Assembly (NCBI RefSeq): GCF_019976755.1
Contig: NZ_AP023441.1
Location: 3,097,501-3,161,500, forward strand
Length of the DNA: 64,000 nucleotides
Source: Nostoc sp. MS1
Lineage (GTDB): Bacteria > Cyanobacteriota > Cyanobacteriia > Cyanobacteriales > Nostocaceae
Reading direction: 5' to 3'
The notes under the pieces: model-generated
The model's database searches: none
What the model saw: the letters and a program-made list of their open reading frames with translations, nothing else
Told to the model about the DNA's origin: nothing
Part shown: piece after piece, positions 37,010 through 44,956 of the stretch
How the letters are laid out: each line of letters begins with the position of its first letter
Numbering within the stretch: the first letter of the stretch is position 1
Program-made: the position numbers and the translations under genes

Positions 37010-37058
37010 TCCTCACTATATTCTTAAGTGTTAAAAATTCTTAAGTGTTAAAACTGAC

Positions 37059-37847
37059 TTAAAACGTCCCCGCGTTCAGTCCGCCATCTACCTGAAGCAT
37101 GACACCGTTAACAAATGATGCCGCAGGTGAACAAAGAAATACTGCTACATTCGCAAACTCTTCTGGTTTACCCATGCGCCCCAAGGGAACGGCAGTATTA
37201 ATACTAGCAATTTCTGCCTCTTTTGTTTGACCAGTTTTAGCAATACGGGCATTAATCAATTCTTCCACCCGTTCTGTATATGTCCAGCCTGGTAAAATAC
37301 TATTGACGCGAATTTGATCCTTGCCTAATTCTTGAGATAGGGTTTTTGTTAAACCAATTACTGCCAACCGAATCGAATTTGACAACACCAGATTTTTGAC
37401 TGGTTGTTTAGTGGAACTAGAAGTAATGGTGAGAATTGCCGCAGCAGTTGATTGACGTAGATGAGGTAAGGCATATTTTACTAAGCGCACCGTACTAAGT
37501 AAGGTTAAATCAACTGCGCTTTCCCAGGTTGCCAAATCTGTATCATCAAATGTACCAGCCGGAGGCCCGCCTGCGTTTGTCACTAAGATATCCAAACCGC
37601 CGAATGTCTCTATAGTCGTATCAATTACTCGTTCAATGTCGGCTTGTTGGGTAACATCTGCACGTAGCGCCAACACCTCAGCACCAGTATCATTGGTAAT
37701 TTCCGCCGCCGCTTTCTCAACTACTTCGCTACGCGCACAGATTACAACTTTTGCACCCTCACGGGCAAATTGCCATGCCGTAGCTTTACCTAATCCTTTA
37801 CTAGCTGCTGTGACTAAGGCTACTTTGCCCCTGAGTTGCAAATCCAT
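37059..37847 (-). CDS. SDR-family oxidoreductase with altered catalytic site
   Basis: The Rossmann fold is clear: TAASKGLG (residues 13-20) binds the cofactor, NAGG lies at 91-94, and the C-terminal GVMLQVDGGL is typical of SDR proteins such as FabG. The catalytic serine is present (ITSSS, 141-145), but the YxxxK pair expected about 13 residues later is replaced by Ser156 and Arg160 (LSNSIR). The protein therefore either uses a different mechanism or is not a classical dehydrogenase; a subgroup of annotated reductases shows the same SNSxR pattern. It follows the flavin oxidoreductase gene by 14 bases, so the two are one operon, at the edge of the putative organosulfur cluster. Confidence 0.88.
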   Translation of the reverse strand: MDLQLRGKVALVTAASKGLGKATAWQFAREGAKVVICARSEVVEKAAAEITNDTGAEVLALRADVTQQADIERVIDTTIETFGGLDILVTNAGGPPAGTFDDTDLATWESAVDLTLLSTVRLVKYALPHLRQSTAAAILTITSSSTKQPVKNLVLSNSIRLAVIGLTKTLSQELGKDQIRVNSILPGWTYTERVEELINARIAKTGQTKEAEIASINTAVPLGRMGKPEEFANVAVFLCSPAASFVNGVMLQVDGGLNAGTF

Positions 37848-37861
37848 AATCTACTTTTTCC

Positions 37862-38683
37862 CTAACGTAACTGGAAACCAAGACTATGCAATACTTCACG
37901 CAAGCGATCGCGTCCATTCAATGATTGTACAGTAGCCACGCGCTTGGAAGAATGTTCTGACCAATCGCCAGGAATATTCATCTTCTGTTGAGTATAGAAC
38001 TCTTTGATGATGTCGTTGTAATGGGCGATCGCTTCTTCTTGTTCTGTCAGTTTATAAGTTTCCCGATGCAACACTGCCTCCTGGGGTAATCTCGGCTTTA
38101 CGGCTGCTGGTACTTCTGGATTAGGATAACCCACACACAACCCAAACACAGCATACACAGAAGGCGGCAAATTGAGAATCTGCGCCACCTCTGCGGGATG
38201 ATTCCGAATACCACCTATATACACAGTTCCCAAACCCAAAGACTCAGCCGCTACAGTTGCATTTTGCGCCGCCAAGGTAGCATCAACAGTTGCCACGACA
38301 AAGGATTCCAAATAATCTAAAGCATCATGAGAAAATCCCCGGTTGTCTGTCACATAACTCAACCGCGCCAAATCTGCTAACCATACCAAAAATAAAGGCA
38401 CTTGCCGAATGTGTGCCTGATTTCCTGCCAATTTAGATAATTCTTCTTTGCGCTGGGGATCTTCAACAGCTACTACACTCCATGTTTGCAGATTAGAAGA
38501 AGTTGACGCAGACTGAGCCGCCGCCACCAGAGTTTCTAGTGTTCCCGGTGGTAAAGGATCAGATAAATAAGAACGGACGGAACGGTGAGTTAATAACGTA
38601 GTTAGAGATTCATTCCAGGCAATTTCGGGATTAAAAGGAACCTCACCATAGCGGGATTTCAATAATTCTGTCGGGTTGCTCAT
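37862..38683 (-). CDS. NADPH-dependent flavin oxidoreductase (nitroreductase, NfsA/Frp type)
   Basis: This is an FMN-binding nitroreductase-fold protein of 273 residues. The N-terminal HRSVRSYLSDPLPPGTLE (about 32-49) and ASTSSNLQTWSVVAV are the FMN-binding regions of NfsA/Frp proteins, and GLGTVYIGGIRNHP is the conserved central helix region. Such enzymes reduce nitro compounds, quinones or free flavin with NADPH. Given the DszC/SfnB-like monooxygenase 5 kb away, it could supply reduced flavin to it (inference from context). It is the first gene of a two-gene operon with the SDR and lies 96 bases downstream of a sulfonate-binding lipoprotein. Confidence 0.88.
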   Translation of the reverse strand: MSNPTELLKSRYGEVPFNPEIAWNESLTTLLTHRSVRSYLSDPLPPGTLETLVAAAQSASTSSNLQTWSVVAVEDPQRKEELSKLAGNQAHIRQVPLFLVWLADLARLSYVTDNRGFSHDALDYLESFVVATVDATLAAQNATVAAESLGLGTVYIGGIRNHPAEVAQILNLPPSVYAVFGLCVGYPNPEVPAAVKPRLPQEAVLHRETYKLTEQEEAIAHYNDIIKEFYTQQKMNIPGDWSEHSSKRVATVQSLNGRDRLREVLHSLGFQLR

Positions 38684-38779
38684 AAATTATTCCAGATAGA
38701 AAAATAATTTTTAGATTTTTTTATGTCTTTGTGAGGATTTTTTCACCACAAAGACACACCACAAAGACACAGAGTATTG

Positions 38780-39901
38780 TTAATTAACTGGAGGAGAAAA
38801 AGCAGCGTATTGTTCTTTTGTTAGAACTGCCTCTCTCACACTAACCTGTTTAGGAATCAGTTTCAACTGATAATATGTATCTGCAACTGATTGTTGTAAA
38901 TTTATCAGTTCATCGGTAATTGGCACAATGCCAAAACTACGTCTATTAGTAGCCTTTCTCATTGTCTCAATATCAATTCCTAACACGGGTGATAGAGCTT
39001 GAGCCACTTCCTCTCGGTGATTTTTTGACCATTCTTCCAACTTTTGAATTTCTTCTAAAGTTGCTTTAATAATTTGAGGATTTTCAGTCACATACTTACG
39101 ACTAGCTAAATAATAACCACCCTGTTTGTTAATCCCTGCACCATCAACTAAAACACGGGCTTTAGTGGCTTCTTGTGCTGCTGCATAAAACGGGTCCCAA
39201 ATTACCCAAGCATCGACACTACCCTTAACAAAAGCGGCACGAGCATCAGCCGGCGGCAAGTATTTAGGCTCAATATCAGTATATTTTAATCCTCCCTTTT
39301 GTAAAGCTTGGACTAATAATAAATGAGCGCTAGAACCTTTCTGAAAAGCAACTTTCTTACCCTTCAAGTCTGAAAGTTGTTTAATAGGTGAATTTTGTGG
39401 TACAAGAATTGCCGAACCAGCAGGACTAGCTGAGATTCCTGCAATATAGGTTAATGATGCACCTGCGGCTTGAGCAAAGATTGGTGGTGATTCGCCTACA
39501 TGTCCAACATCAATACTACCGACATTCATCGCTTCTAACAATTGCGGCCCTGCCGGAAATTCAATCCATTGCACAGATACACCTTCTGGTGATAACCGCT
39601 TTTCTAATACGCCTTTGGTTTTCAATAAAATGTTAGATTTCTGATAACCAAAGCGTAATACTTTAGCGGCTGTAGGTGCAGAATTACTAACATCTGTCGC
39701 ACTAGGATTGGGATTAGTAGCTGTTGGTGTCGATGAGCAAGCAGCAAATAATAAGCTCAGACAAACACCAGCCAGAAAAGCTCCAGTTATTGGTAAAGGT
39801 GAAGCAATGCGAAGTGGTAGCGGATTTTTAAAGGGAAAATCCCCAAACTTTATTAATGCTCTCCACCTCGCAATCAGGCGGCGAAAAATGAGGTCAATCA
39901 T
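38780..39901 (-). CDS. Aliphatic sulfonate/taurine-type ABC substrate-binding lipoprotein (SsuA-like) 1
   Basis: This is a periplasmic solute-binding protein of the SsuA/TauA/NrtA superfamily. An unusually long N-terminus (about 34 residues) precedes a lipoprotein signal ending LLFAACSS, followed by a Thr/Pro/Asn-rich linker. The core shows RFGYQKS, VGHVGESPPIFAQAAG (about 130-145), LKGKKVAFQKGSSAHLLL and GSVDAWVIWDPF, as in sulfonate binders. The 373-residue length exceeds E. coli SsuA because of the N-terminus. It is one of three intact paralogues in the cluster; no ABC ATPase or permease accompanies them. The ligand is presumably an organosulfonate. Confidence 0.9.
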   Translation of the reverse strand: MIDLIFRRLIARWRALIKFGDFPFKNPLPLRIASPLPITGAFLAGVCLSLLFAACSSTPTATNPNPSATDVSNSAPTAAKVLRFGYQKSNILLKTKGVLEKRLSPEGVSVQWIEFPAGPQLLEAMNVGSIDVGHVGESPPIFAQAAGASLTYIAGISASPAGSAILVPQNSPIKQLSDLKGKKVAFQKGSSAHLLLVQALQKGGLKYTDIEPKYLPPADARAAFVKGSVDAWVIWDPFYAAAQEATKARVLVDGAGINKQGGYYLASRKYVTENPQIIKATLEEIQKLEEWSKNHREEVAQALSPVLGIDIETMRKATNRRSFGIVPITDELINLQQSVADTYYQLKLIPKQVSVREAVLTKEQYAAFSPPVN

Positions 39902-39963
39902 TAGAATGATGTTTATAAACGCTATAAATACTATAAATCTATAGAGTTACCGGAGTATACAGC

Positions 39964-40097
39964 CAAAGCAATTTTTAATAGTGGAGTGATGAGTGATGAG
40001 TAGAGAGTGCTGAGTAATAAGTGACGAGTGATAAGTAATAAATTCCCCATCTCCCTTGTCTCCCCCCTCTGCCTCATCTCCCCCTACTCCCCACTCC
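39964..40097. repeat. GAGTGATGA and CTCATCTCCCC repeats
   Basis: GTGATGAGT units followed by CTCATCTCCCCC and TACTCCCCACTCCC units fill the gap between the binding protein and the aldolase-like gene, running up to the aldolase stop codon. Confidence 0.7.
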
Positions 40098-40859
40098 CTA
40101 ATCAAACAAATCAGGCTCTTCACGCACAATCCTGTCATAAAGGGGTTGAAAACTCAACCAACCGGCTTTAGGTGCGCCTACTTGACTATGGGTTAATCTG
40201 GCGGTTTCATGGCTAATGGGTTTAGGGTTCCCCGCAGCTTCGGCTAATAGTTGAGCTTGGCAAGTACGTTCTAAGGTAATGTACCAAAAAGCGGCTTCAT
40301 CTACTGTTTGCCCCACAGTGAGAATGCCATGATTACGCAGAATAATTGCTTTGTTCTTAGCCAAGGTTTGGGCTAATCGCTGACCTTCAGAAGTTTCTAA
40401 TACAACACCTGTATAATCATCTAACAAGGCATGGTCTTCATAAAAAGCACAAGCATCTTGTGTCAATGGGTCAAGCAGACGACCCAAGCTAGACCAAGCT
40501 TTGCCATAAATTGAATGAGCGTGAGCAGCAGCTACTACATCGGGTCTAGCTTCATGAATTTGGGAATGAATCGCAAAAGCTGCTTGATTTATATTTGCGT
40601 CACCTTTGACTACATCACCATCTTGATTGACTAACACCAAATCAGACACTCGAATGTGTCCAAAGTATTTTCCTAAAGGGTTTACCCAAAAATGATCTGT
40701 AAATTCTGGATCACGAGCTGTAATATGACCTGCAATACCTTCGCTAAAACCAAATCGTCCAAACAGGCGGAAGGCTGCTGCTAGACGTTGTTTACGATGC
40801 AGGCGTTCTTCTTCAATGCTATTAAAAATAGGGGGTTGGGGTCTACTAAATACGGACAT
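40098..40859 (-). CDS. Class II aldolase/adducin-family protein
   Basis: This 253-residue protein has the metal-binding histidines of the class II aldolase fold: His113 and His115 (AAHAHSIYGKAW) and His177 (LRNHGILTVG). The family includes fuculose-phosphate aldolase, MtnB dehydratase and decarboxylases, so the reaction is not fixed by sequence. Its start overlaps the cupin gene by 14 bases, implying translational coupling, and the cupin in turn overlaps the RRXRR gene: three genes in one tight operon. I infer a step in breakdown of a sulfur-containing or related small molecule, without direct evidence. Confidence 0.88.
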   Translation of the reverse strand: MSVFSRPQPPIFNSIEEERLHRKQRLAAAFRLFGRFGFSEGIAGHITARDPEFTDHFWVNPLGKYFGHIRVSDLVLVNQDGDVVKGDANINQAAFAIHSQIHEARPDVVAAAHAHSIYGKAWSSLGRLLDPLTQDACAFYEDHALLDDYTGVVLETSEGQRLAQTLAKNKAIILRNHGILTVGQTVDEAAFWYITLERTCQAQLLAEAAGNPKPISHETARLTHSQVGAPKAGWLSFQPLYDRIVREEPDLFD

Positions 40860-41514
40860 TTTCTGTATCTTCCTCTTTGCAAGGAGCGTTGGAATATCCA
40901 GAGCGGAATGATTTCACACTGTGCGCTTCAGGTATAAACTGATGCCGCCAAATACAGCCAGTATCATTTCCTAAAACATGGATGGAAACAGATGGACTTG
41001 CAGATGTAGTTTTAACAGCGTGAATATCCCCCTCTGGTGGTAACAGACGGTAAATATCACCAGGTTGTAGCGATCGCTCTTCTACTACTTCCAATTGTGC
41101 GTGTCCTTCTAAGTTACCACCATCTATCCTGCTATATACTGTCTCAGCTTGATTACCCTTGTATAAACCAATCAATCCCCAAGCCAGATGGTCATGTACT
41201 GGCGTACCAGCACCAGGAGGAATTACCAAGCTAAATACAGTGAGGGAACGGTCTTGAGAACGATAAAGCAACCACTGACCAATTCCACCCCCCATCCCAC
41301 TTTCCGGATTAATTTGGGCATATTTTTCCGGTAGCCATCCCTCCTGAGCTAGCAATTCCTGAAAATAAGGCTCAAGTCTATCTAAAGTACGCTCACGATT
41401 ATCAATAGTATCGGCACTAATATCTCGCACCGTCGCCACAAAAGAGCGAAGTTCCTGACTATCAATAAACCATTGGTCTTCTGAAAGAGGTTCCAGAATG
41501 CCGTGTTCTGTCAT
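40846..41514 (-). CDS. Cysteine dioxygenase-like cupin
   Basis: This is a 222-residue cupin resembling bacterial cysteine dioxygenase/thiol dioxygenase relatives. The iron ligands of the first cupin motif are His107 and His109 in TPVHDHLAWG, and the third is His165 in EGDIHAV, which gives the three-histidine facial triad typical of thiol dioxygenases. These oxidise a thiol to a sulfinate with O2. The location between sulfonate-binding proteins and a flavin monooxygenase fits a sulfur role. The ATG overlaps the stop of the upstream RRXRR gene in an ATGA (41511-41514), and the 3' end overlaps the aldolase gene. Confidence 0.85.
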   Translation of the reverse strand: MTEHGILEPLSEDQWFIDSQELRSFVATVRDISADTIDNRERTLDRLEPYFQELLAQEGWLPEKYAQINPESGMGGGIGQWLLYRSQDRSLTVFSLVIPPGAGTPVHDHLAWGLIGLYKGNQAETVYSRIDGGNLEGHAQLEVVEERSLQPGDIYRLLPPEGDIHAVKTTSASPSVSIHVLGNDTGCIWRHQFIPEAHSVKSFRSGYSNAPCKEEDTENVRI

Positions 41515-41762
41515 CTATTGCCTCGCTTGAAAAAACGAACAGGATTAATACCAATTTTTTGGCTCTTAGTCTCATTAATATAAGTAGTTTTAATTCCCAG
41601 CTTTTCTAAACTCGGCTGCGAAAAACTTTCTTTGAGAATGATTGTAAACGGATACCTTTGAAATACTAACGCTTTACCTTGTGATAACAAAATCCTCGCG
41701 TGACTAATACGAACCGGGTATAAAGGCTGTCGATCTGCATCGAGAATGAGAACTTTTGACAT
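41511..41762 (-). CDS. Short RRXRR/PLMP-domain protein, IscB-like N-terminus only
   Basis: The 83-residue protein starts MSKVLILDADRQPLYPVR, then LLSQGKALVFQRYPFTIIL and KESFSQP. This matches the N-terminal PLMP (RRXRR) domain of IscB-type HNH/RuvC nucleases, with PLYP in place of PLMP. The RuvC-I segment that should follow is not intact (IGINPVRFF instead of a DPGSK-type motif), and RuvC and HNH domains are absent. Methionine 22 of the longer open frame is the better start because the extra residues derive from repeat DNA. The stop overlaps the cupin start as ATGA. It may be a nuclease remnant or a repurposed small nucleic-acid-binding protein. Confidence 0.78.
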   Translation of the reverse strand: MSKVLILDADRQPLYPVRISHARILLSQGKALVFQRYPFTIILKESFSQPSLEKLGIKTTYINETKSQKIGINPVRFFKRGNR

Positions 41763-41890
41763 GAGATGTAAGGAGTAGGGGATGAGGAAGATAAGGGAGT
41801 GGGAAAAGTAGGGAAGAAAAAACAACTGTCAACTGCCTTTTGACTATGGACTGTTGACTAATGACTAATGACTAATGACTAATGACCACT
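41763..41890. repeat. GGAGTGGG and TGACTAA repeat tract
   Basis: A purine-rich stretch is followed by GGACTGT and at least four TGACTAA heptamers upstream of the RRXRR gene. It sits just where an operon promoter would be expected, so the three-gene operon may depend on read-through from the binding-protein gene at 41893. Confidence 0.75.
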
Positions 41891-41892
41891 AA

Positions 41893-42930
41893 CTACTGTT
41901 TAACAGTAGGACAGACAACAGATGCAACATCTACCCTTTTTGGCAGAATTTTTTTATCTAGCAGCCAATCAGCCGTTTTTTGAATATTGGCAATGTCATT
42001 AGCATCAGGTGTCACAATGTATTGTGGCCCTTGGTTTTCAGTTACTTGTTTGGCAACTTTTGAGGAAATCTTAATATCCTTAACTAAAAACTCAGATGCT
42101 GCATCAGGATTACTATTCAACCATTCGGCTTCTTTACCTAAAGCGACAAAAGCCGCTTTCACTGCTTGCGGACTTTGCTTGGCTGTTTCATTATGCACAA
42201 GCATCACTCCGTATGTTGGTGCAGGATGAGTAGTAGTGATACGTCTTGCATCATGTTCTAATATGGCAACAGAAATGTATGGTTCCCAAACAGCCCAAGC
42301 ATCTACTGTACCTTGATAAAGTGCTGGTGCTGCATCAGTGGGACCGAGATAAACCAACTGGACTTTTTCTTTAGGAATCTTCTCTTTTTCCAACACTTTG
42401 AGTAAGAGATATTCTCCCGCGCCACCTTGATTGACAGCGACTTTTTTACCAATCAAATCAGCAGGTTTACGAATAGGGGAGTTACCTCGGACAACGATCG
42501 CACTTCCTAAAGATTCAGGTCGAGGACGTTGTACAGCACCGATACATAAATCCTGACCTGCGGCGATCGCCGATAACCCTGGAATATCACCACAGCTACC
42601 CACATCAGCCTTTCTCGCGGTCACTGCTTGCAACAAAGAAGCACAACGGTCAAAAGGCCCAGCCCATTCTGCCTTAACATTTTGCGCCGCTAATTCCTTG
42701 GTTAATTCGCCTCGTTGTTTGGCGATCGGAATCAGACCACCCTTTTGATATCCTAAACGAATTACACTACTTTGCTCTTGCGTAGTATTACTTACAGTCG
42801 TAGCTGTAGGATTAGGAGAATTATTAGAAGCGCAGCTAGACAAAGCCAAACTCAACCAAGCGCCAGTCAAAACTAGAGCGCTCAACTTTTGGCTTGAGGG
42901 CTTAAGTGAAATTAAAAACTGTATCAACAA
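41893..42930 (-). CDS. Aliphatic sulfonate-type ABC substrate-binding lipoprotein (SsuA-like) 2
   Basis: This solute-binding protein of the SsuA/TauA family has a lipobox LSLALSSCAS near residue 33. Core segments are IRLGYQKGGL, ADVGSCGDIPGLSAIAAG, IGKKVAVNQGGAGEYLLLK and GTVDAWAVWEPY. Translation starts at TTG 42930, supported by an AAGGAG site seven bases upstream; the AAGGAG lies in the small palindrome TCCTTAATATAAGGA, which could mask or expose it. It is more like protein 3 (46109) than protein 1 (38780): both have the GDI.GLSA segment. Probably binds an organosulfonate; no cognate permease is nearby. Confidence 0.9.
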   Translation of the reverse strand: MLIQFLISLKPSSQKLSALVLTGAWLSLALSSCASNNSPNPTATTVSNTTQEQSSVIRLGYQKGGLIPIAKQRGELTKELAAQNVKAEWAGPFDRCASLLQAVTARKADVGSCGDIPGLSAIAAGQDLCIGAVQRPRPESLGSAIVVRGNSPIRKPADLIGKKVAVNQGGAGEYLLLKVLEKEKIPKEKVQLVYLGPTDAAPALYQGTVDAWAVWEPYISVAILEHDARRITTTHPAPTYGVMLVHNETAKQSPQAVKAAFVALGKEAEWLNSNPDAASEFLVKDIKISSKVAKQVTENQGPQYIVTPDANDIANIQKTADWLLDKKILPKRVDVASVVCPTVKQ

Positions 42931-43089
42931 CTTTTTACTCCTTAATATAAGGATGAGAGTCTAGAGATAAACTCCAGCACTCTCGATTTACCGCCTATTG
43001 AGCTGTGATAGCAGTCATATAAACATCGGCAAGTCGCTCGGCAAACCGTTGTTTAAATAACAAGTAAAAATTATCACAGGCTAATGGAA

Positions 43090-43150
43090 AATGCAAGGGA
43101 GTGGGGAGTAGGAGAGGTGGGGGAGTGCGAGAAGATGGGGGGAGAGAGGG
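43090..43150. repeat. GGGGAGTAGGAGAG purine-rich tract
   Basis: G-rich units (GGGAGTGGGGAGT and similar) lie between the binding protein and the flavin monooxygenase gene. No coding potential. Confidence 0.65.
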
Positions 43151-43190
43151 AAGCAAGAGAAGGATATACTAAATTTCCTCTCCCTCATCT

Positions 43191-44360
43191 CTAAAACTGG
43201 GAAAACTCGCCATTAAGCGCCCATTTCCCAACTTCCTGAATCTTGTAACTCAGGGGATCGTGGAGGGTGAGGGTGCGGAGGTTGCGCCAATAGCGATCAA
43301 AGCCGTATTCTGTGGCTGTGGCTCTAGCGCCCATGAGTTCAAAGATTTGGTTTGTAATCTCTAAGCCTACTTTGGTAGTGAAAGCCGCAGCCGTGGAAAT
43401 AGCTATAGCAGTTTTGCCAAATTCATCTGCTGTTAGTTGTCTACCCCGCTCCCAAGCAGCTTGGAATTTCTCCGCCGCCTCATCACTGAGAACAGTAGCA
43501 GCGTTTAAGTCTACCCACAGTTTGCCGTAAGTCTGCAAGATGTAAGGATCTGCTGTAGCACTATGTACTCCAGAATTTACCCAAGGTTGGGTTGTTGTGG
43601 TGGTATATTCCTTGGCTTGAGCGAATGCACCCAAGGCAATTCCTAGTAAGATATTGACTCTGACTAGATGAGAAATATAAATTCTCAGTGCAGCAAAGGG
43701 AGTACCAATTGATTCTGGATTTGCTAATATCTCAAATTCTTTTACTAAAACGTTAGCAAAGGAAACGCTACCGCTATCGGTTTGCCGTTGTCCGATATTA
43801 TCCCAATCATCATGAATGGTGATTCCATAACTGAAAGTAGGGATGGCAACTACTACAGGTTTAGATTCCCCTATTGGTAAGGCGGAAACTGTCAGCATAT
43901 CGGAATCTTGAGCGCCAGAACAGAAGCTCTTGAGTCCGTTGAGACGGTAGTTTTTGCCGTCACTGCTGAGAGTCAGGCGCTTATCTAGGGGGTTGAGAGC
44001 ATTTCCCCAAAACCAATTGTGTCTAGCTGTCCAAGTGTAGTAATTCTCTGCTTGTTCTGTTGTGCCGTAAAGATAAGGCGTAATCACTTGCAAATGGTGA
44101 TAACCAAACAAATGAGCGATGGAACTATCTACTTGAGCAAATTGCCGCACGATTTGGAGTGTAGTTATCCAAGTTTCACCCAGTCCGCCGTATTCTTTGG
44201 GGATGATAAGTTTTAGTAAACCACTTTGCCGGAGGTGCGATCGCTCATACTTTGCTGTTCCCCCTTGTTTGTCCCTTTCTACAGCAGTCTGGGCAAACAC
44301 AGGGACTAAAGAAGCAGCTAATTTGATATAGTCTTGGGTTTCGGTAATAACTGATGGCAT
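43191..44360 (-). CDS. Acyl-CoA dehydrogenase-fold flavin monooxygenase (SfnB/DszC-like)
   Basis: This 389-residue protein has the acyl-CoA dehydrogenase fold but belongs to the SfnB/DszC type used in sulfur acquisition rather than fatty-acid oxidation. Characteristic points are IPKEYGGLGE (about 54-63), the FWGNALNP segment in place of the usual dehydrogenase loop, DDWDNIGQRQTDSGSV, and the C-terminal RTLTLHDPLSYKIQEVGKWA. Such enzymes use reduced FMN to oxidise sulfur or nitrogen heterocycles or sulfones. The flavin reductase-like gene at 37862 and the sulfonate-binding proteins support an organosulfur role. The exact substrate is unknown. Confidence 0.88.
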   Translation of the reverse strand: MPSVITETQDYIKLAASLVPVFAQTAVERDKQGGTAKYERSHLRQSGLLKLIIPKEYGGLGETWITTLQIVRQFAQVDSSIAHLFGYHHLQVITPYLYGTTEQAENYYTWTARHNWFWGNALNPLDKRLTLSSDGKNYRLNGLKSFCSGAQDSDMLTVSALPIGESKPVVVAIPTFSYGITIHDDWDNIGQRQTDSGSVSFANVLVKEFEILANPESIGTPFAALRIYISHLVRVNILLGIALGAFAQAKEYTTTTTQPWVNSGVHSATADPYILQTYGKLWVDLNAATVLSDEAAEKFQAAWERGRQLTADEFGKTAIAISTAAAFTTKVGLEITNQIFELMGARATATEYGFDRYWRNLRTLTLHDPLSYKIQEVGKWALNGEFSQF

Positions 44361-44956
44361 AGACTTTCATGATGCAGTGGTTTACAGAATATTTTTTGTG
44401 TTTTTCTACTTCAATTGAGGAATCAAAATACAAAATTAGTTAGATTTTGTGAATATTTATTAAGTCCTGAATATTAAAATATTAAGACTATCTAATAAAA
44501 TCTACGATAAACACGTCGAATTAGCGTATTCTAATATTCTAGAAAGGAGCATTTCACAAAAAATAGATAAAAGCAAGTGTTGAACAATACATTTTTCTAA
44601 TTTCTCTTACTTGACCAATAGCTTACTTATCTGATTAATCTATGCAATAATGAACAACTATATTCATTAACTACGGTTAAACAATAGATTTACAGTAATA
44701 TGTGTTGACAAGGAGCTTACTGTACATGTAACTTGGCTTATTATTAGTAATACAATCCTCTCGTCATAAATATTTTCAACATCAAGTTGAGAGAAAGAAT
44801 CCCCTTTCTGAATGTCGCTCAAGTAAGAAATGATTATCTTGGGTACGTATTATATTTGCTGAAAAAAACTCAATATTTTCTCATTTTAGAGCTTCACAAA
44901 TTAGCCAATTTAAGTCAAAATTTCATAGACTTGAACTCAAGAAAAAGACAAAGATT
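44361..44956. other. 596-base divergent gap in the organosulfur cluster
   Basis: This gap separates the divergent monooxygenase and aldo/keto reductase genes. It is AT-rich and without STRR repeats. A 67-codon frame overlapping the next gene (44787) has no plausible protein character. The candidate operator at 44691-44724 is the only clear signal. Confidence 0.45.
44691..44724 (+). promoter_or_regulatory. Inverted repeat flanking a TTGACA box, candidate operator
   Basis: TACAGTAA (44691-44698) and TTACTGTA (44717-44724) are exact 8-base inverted arms 18 bases apart. Between them lies TTGACA (44705-44710), a consensus -35 hexamer; the -10 position is weak (around TAACTT). The arrangement suits a dimeric regulator blocking or activating a promoter for the gene at 44957. 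It is 233 bases upstream of that gene. Confidence 0.45.
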
